From NCBI GenBank assembly GCA_031258625.1, contig JAIRMO010000212.1, forward strand, positions 1-22,060: a stretch of DNA of 22,060 bases, written 5' to 3'. Shown here piece by piece: positions 21,937 through 22,060 of this stretch; positions within the stretch are counted from its first letter, which is position 1, and each line of letters begins with the position of its first letter. The notes beneath the pieces were generated by a model. The model searched no databases and was not told the origin of the DNA. It worked only from the letters and a program-made list of their open reading frames with translations. The position numbers were made by a program, and so were the translations under genes. This DNA comes from Spirochaetaceae bacterium (GTDB lineage: Bacteria; Spirochaetota; Spirochaetia; Treponematales; Breznakiellaceae).

Positions 21937-21959
21937 TGCGACGGCCAGGGCAACAGCAC

Positions 21960-22060
21960 TTACTCGCCGAACAACACCTTGCGAAGAAAATCCGGGACAA
22001 GGCTGGCTCTAAGCATTTTCCGTTTGACACTTACCCGTTTTCCCCCGTCAACAGCCCGAA
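21960..22060 (-). CDS. C-terminal end of an unidentified gene (enters from right edge)
   Basis: A minus-strand frame is open from the window edge to a TAA at 21960-21962, coding 32 residues that end in MLRASLVPDFLRKVLFGE. The last part is amphipathic and basic, which looks like a genuine protein C-terminus. The codons (CTT, CGG, GCC, GTC, CCG) are like those of neighbouring genes, and a terminator-like hairpin follows. It is too short to identify, and a chance open frame cannot be excluded. Confidence 0.4.
   Translation of the reverse strand, partial: RAVDGGKRVSVKRKMLRASLVPDFLRKVLFGE

Noticed and set aside
21555..21959. Minus-strand open frame of 134 residues
   Set aside because: It runs through the MITE-like element and into the membrane-protein gene in another frame, has no ribosome binding site and an implausible composition.
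1..22060. CRISPR array, tRNA, rRNA or prophage/integron elements
   Set aside because: No regularly spaced direct repeats with unique spacers, no tRNA-like cloverleaf or rRNA sequence was seen, and the two tyrosine recombinases are Xer housekeeping types, not integrases.

Overview
The window reads as a spirochaete chromosome of the Treponema type, probably a G+C-richer treponeme such as the termite-gut group. Base composition is close to half G+C by eye, not calculated. Two things support this. First, a division and wall cluster (mraZ-rsmH-ftsL-mraY-ftsW-ftsQ-ftsA-ftsZ) runs into xerD, a TPR gene, dprA, topA, xerC, hslV, hslU and then flgB; I recall this division-to-flagellum order from Borrelia and Treponema. 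Second, two FlaA-type periplasmic flagellar sheath proteins lie next to a class II fructose-bisphosphate aldolase gene, as I recall for T. pallidum TP0662-TP0664.

Positions 1-15735 are a single minus-strand array, read right to left. Almost every junction overlaps by 1, 4, 8 or 14 bases or is separated by under 31 bases. The two exceptions are a 189-base gap between ftsA and ftsZ and a 97-base gap between hslU and flgB. Both gaps carry promoter-like sequence, and the flgB one resembles a sigma-28 (flagellar) promoter. The array starts at a promoter followed by five exactly 10-bp-spaced MraZ-type boxes that reach the mraZ start codon, so the operon is probably controlled by its own first product. 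ftsQ most likely starts at TTG and ftsA at CTG. No murF, murE, ftsI or other mur gene lies between ftsL and mraY.

Positions 15736-15986 are a divergent control region. On the plus strand it leads into a two-gene operon: an 83-residue unknown protein and a 227-residue protein that looks like a PD-(D/E)XK-type nuclease core with a C-terminal winged-helix-like segment. Its promoter sits so close to the first ATG, with no ribosome binding site, that the mRNA is probably leaderless. This operon is the least understood part of the window.

Positions 17029-18503 hold the two exported FlaA-family genes behind a perfect TTGACA-N17-TATAAT promoter. Next is a membrane-anchored protein of unknown role with a possible periplasmic-binding-protein-like fold (18808-19701). 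Divergent from it is the aldolase gene (19884-20882), with a leader hairpin upstream and a strong intrinsic terminator downstream. The right end has a 50-base inverted-repeat element, a polytopic membrane protein (21023-21640), a 195-base element with terminal inverted repeats resembling a MITE, and the C-terminal end of a gene entering from the right edge. I saw no rRNA, tRNA or CRISPR array.
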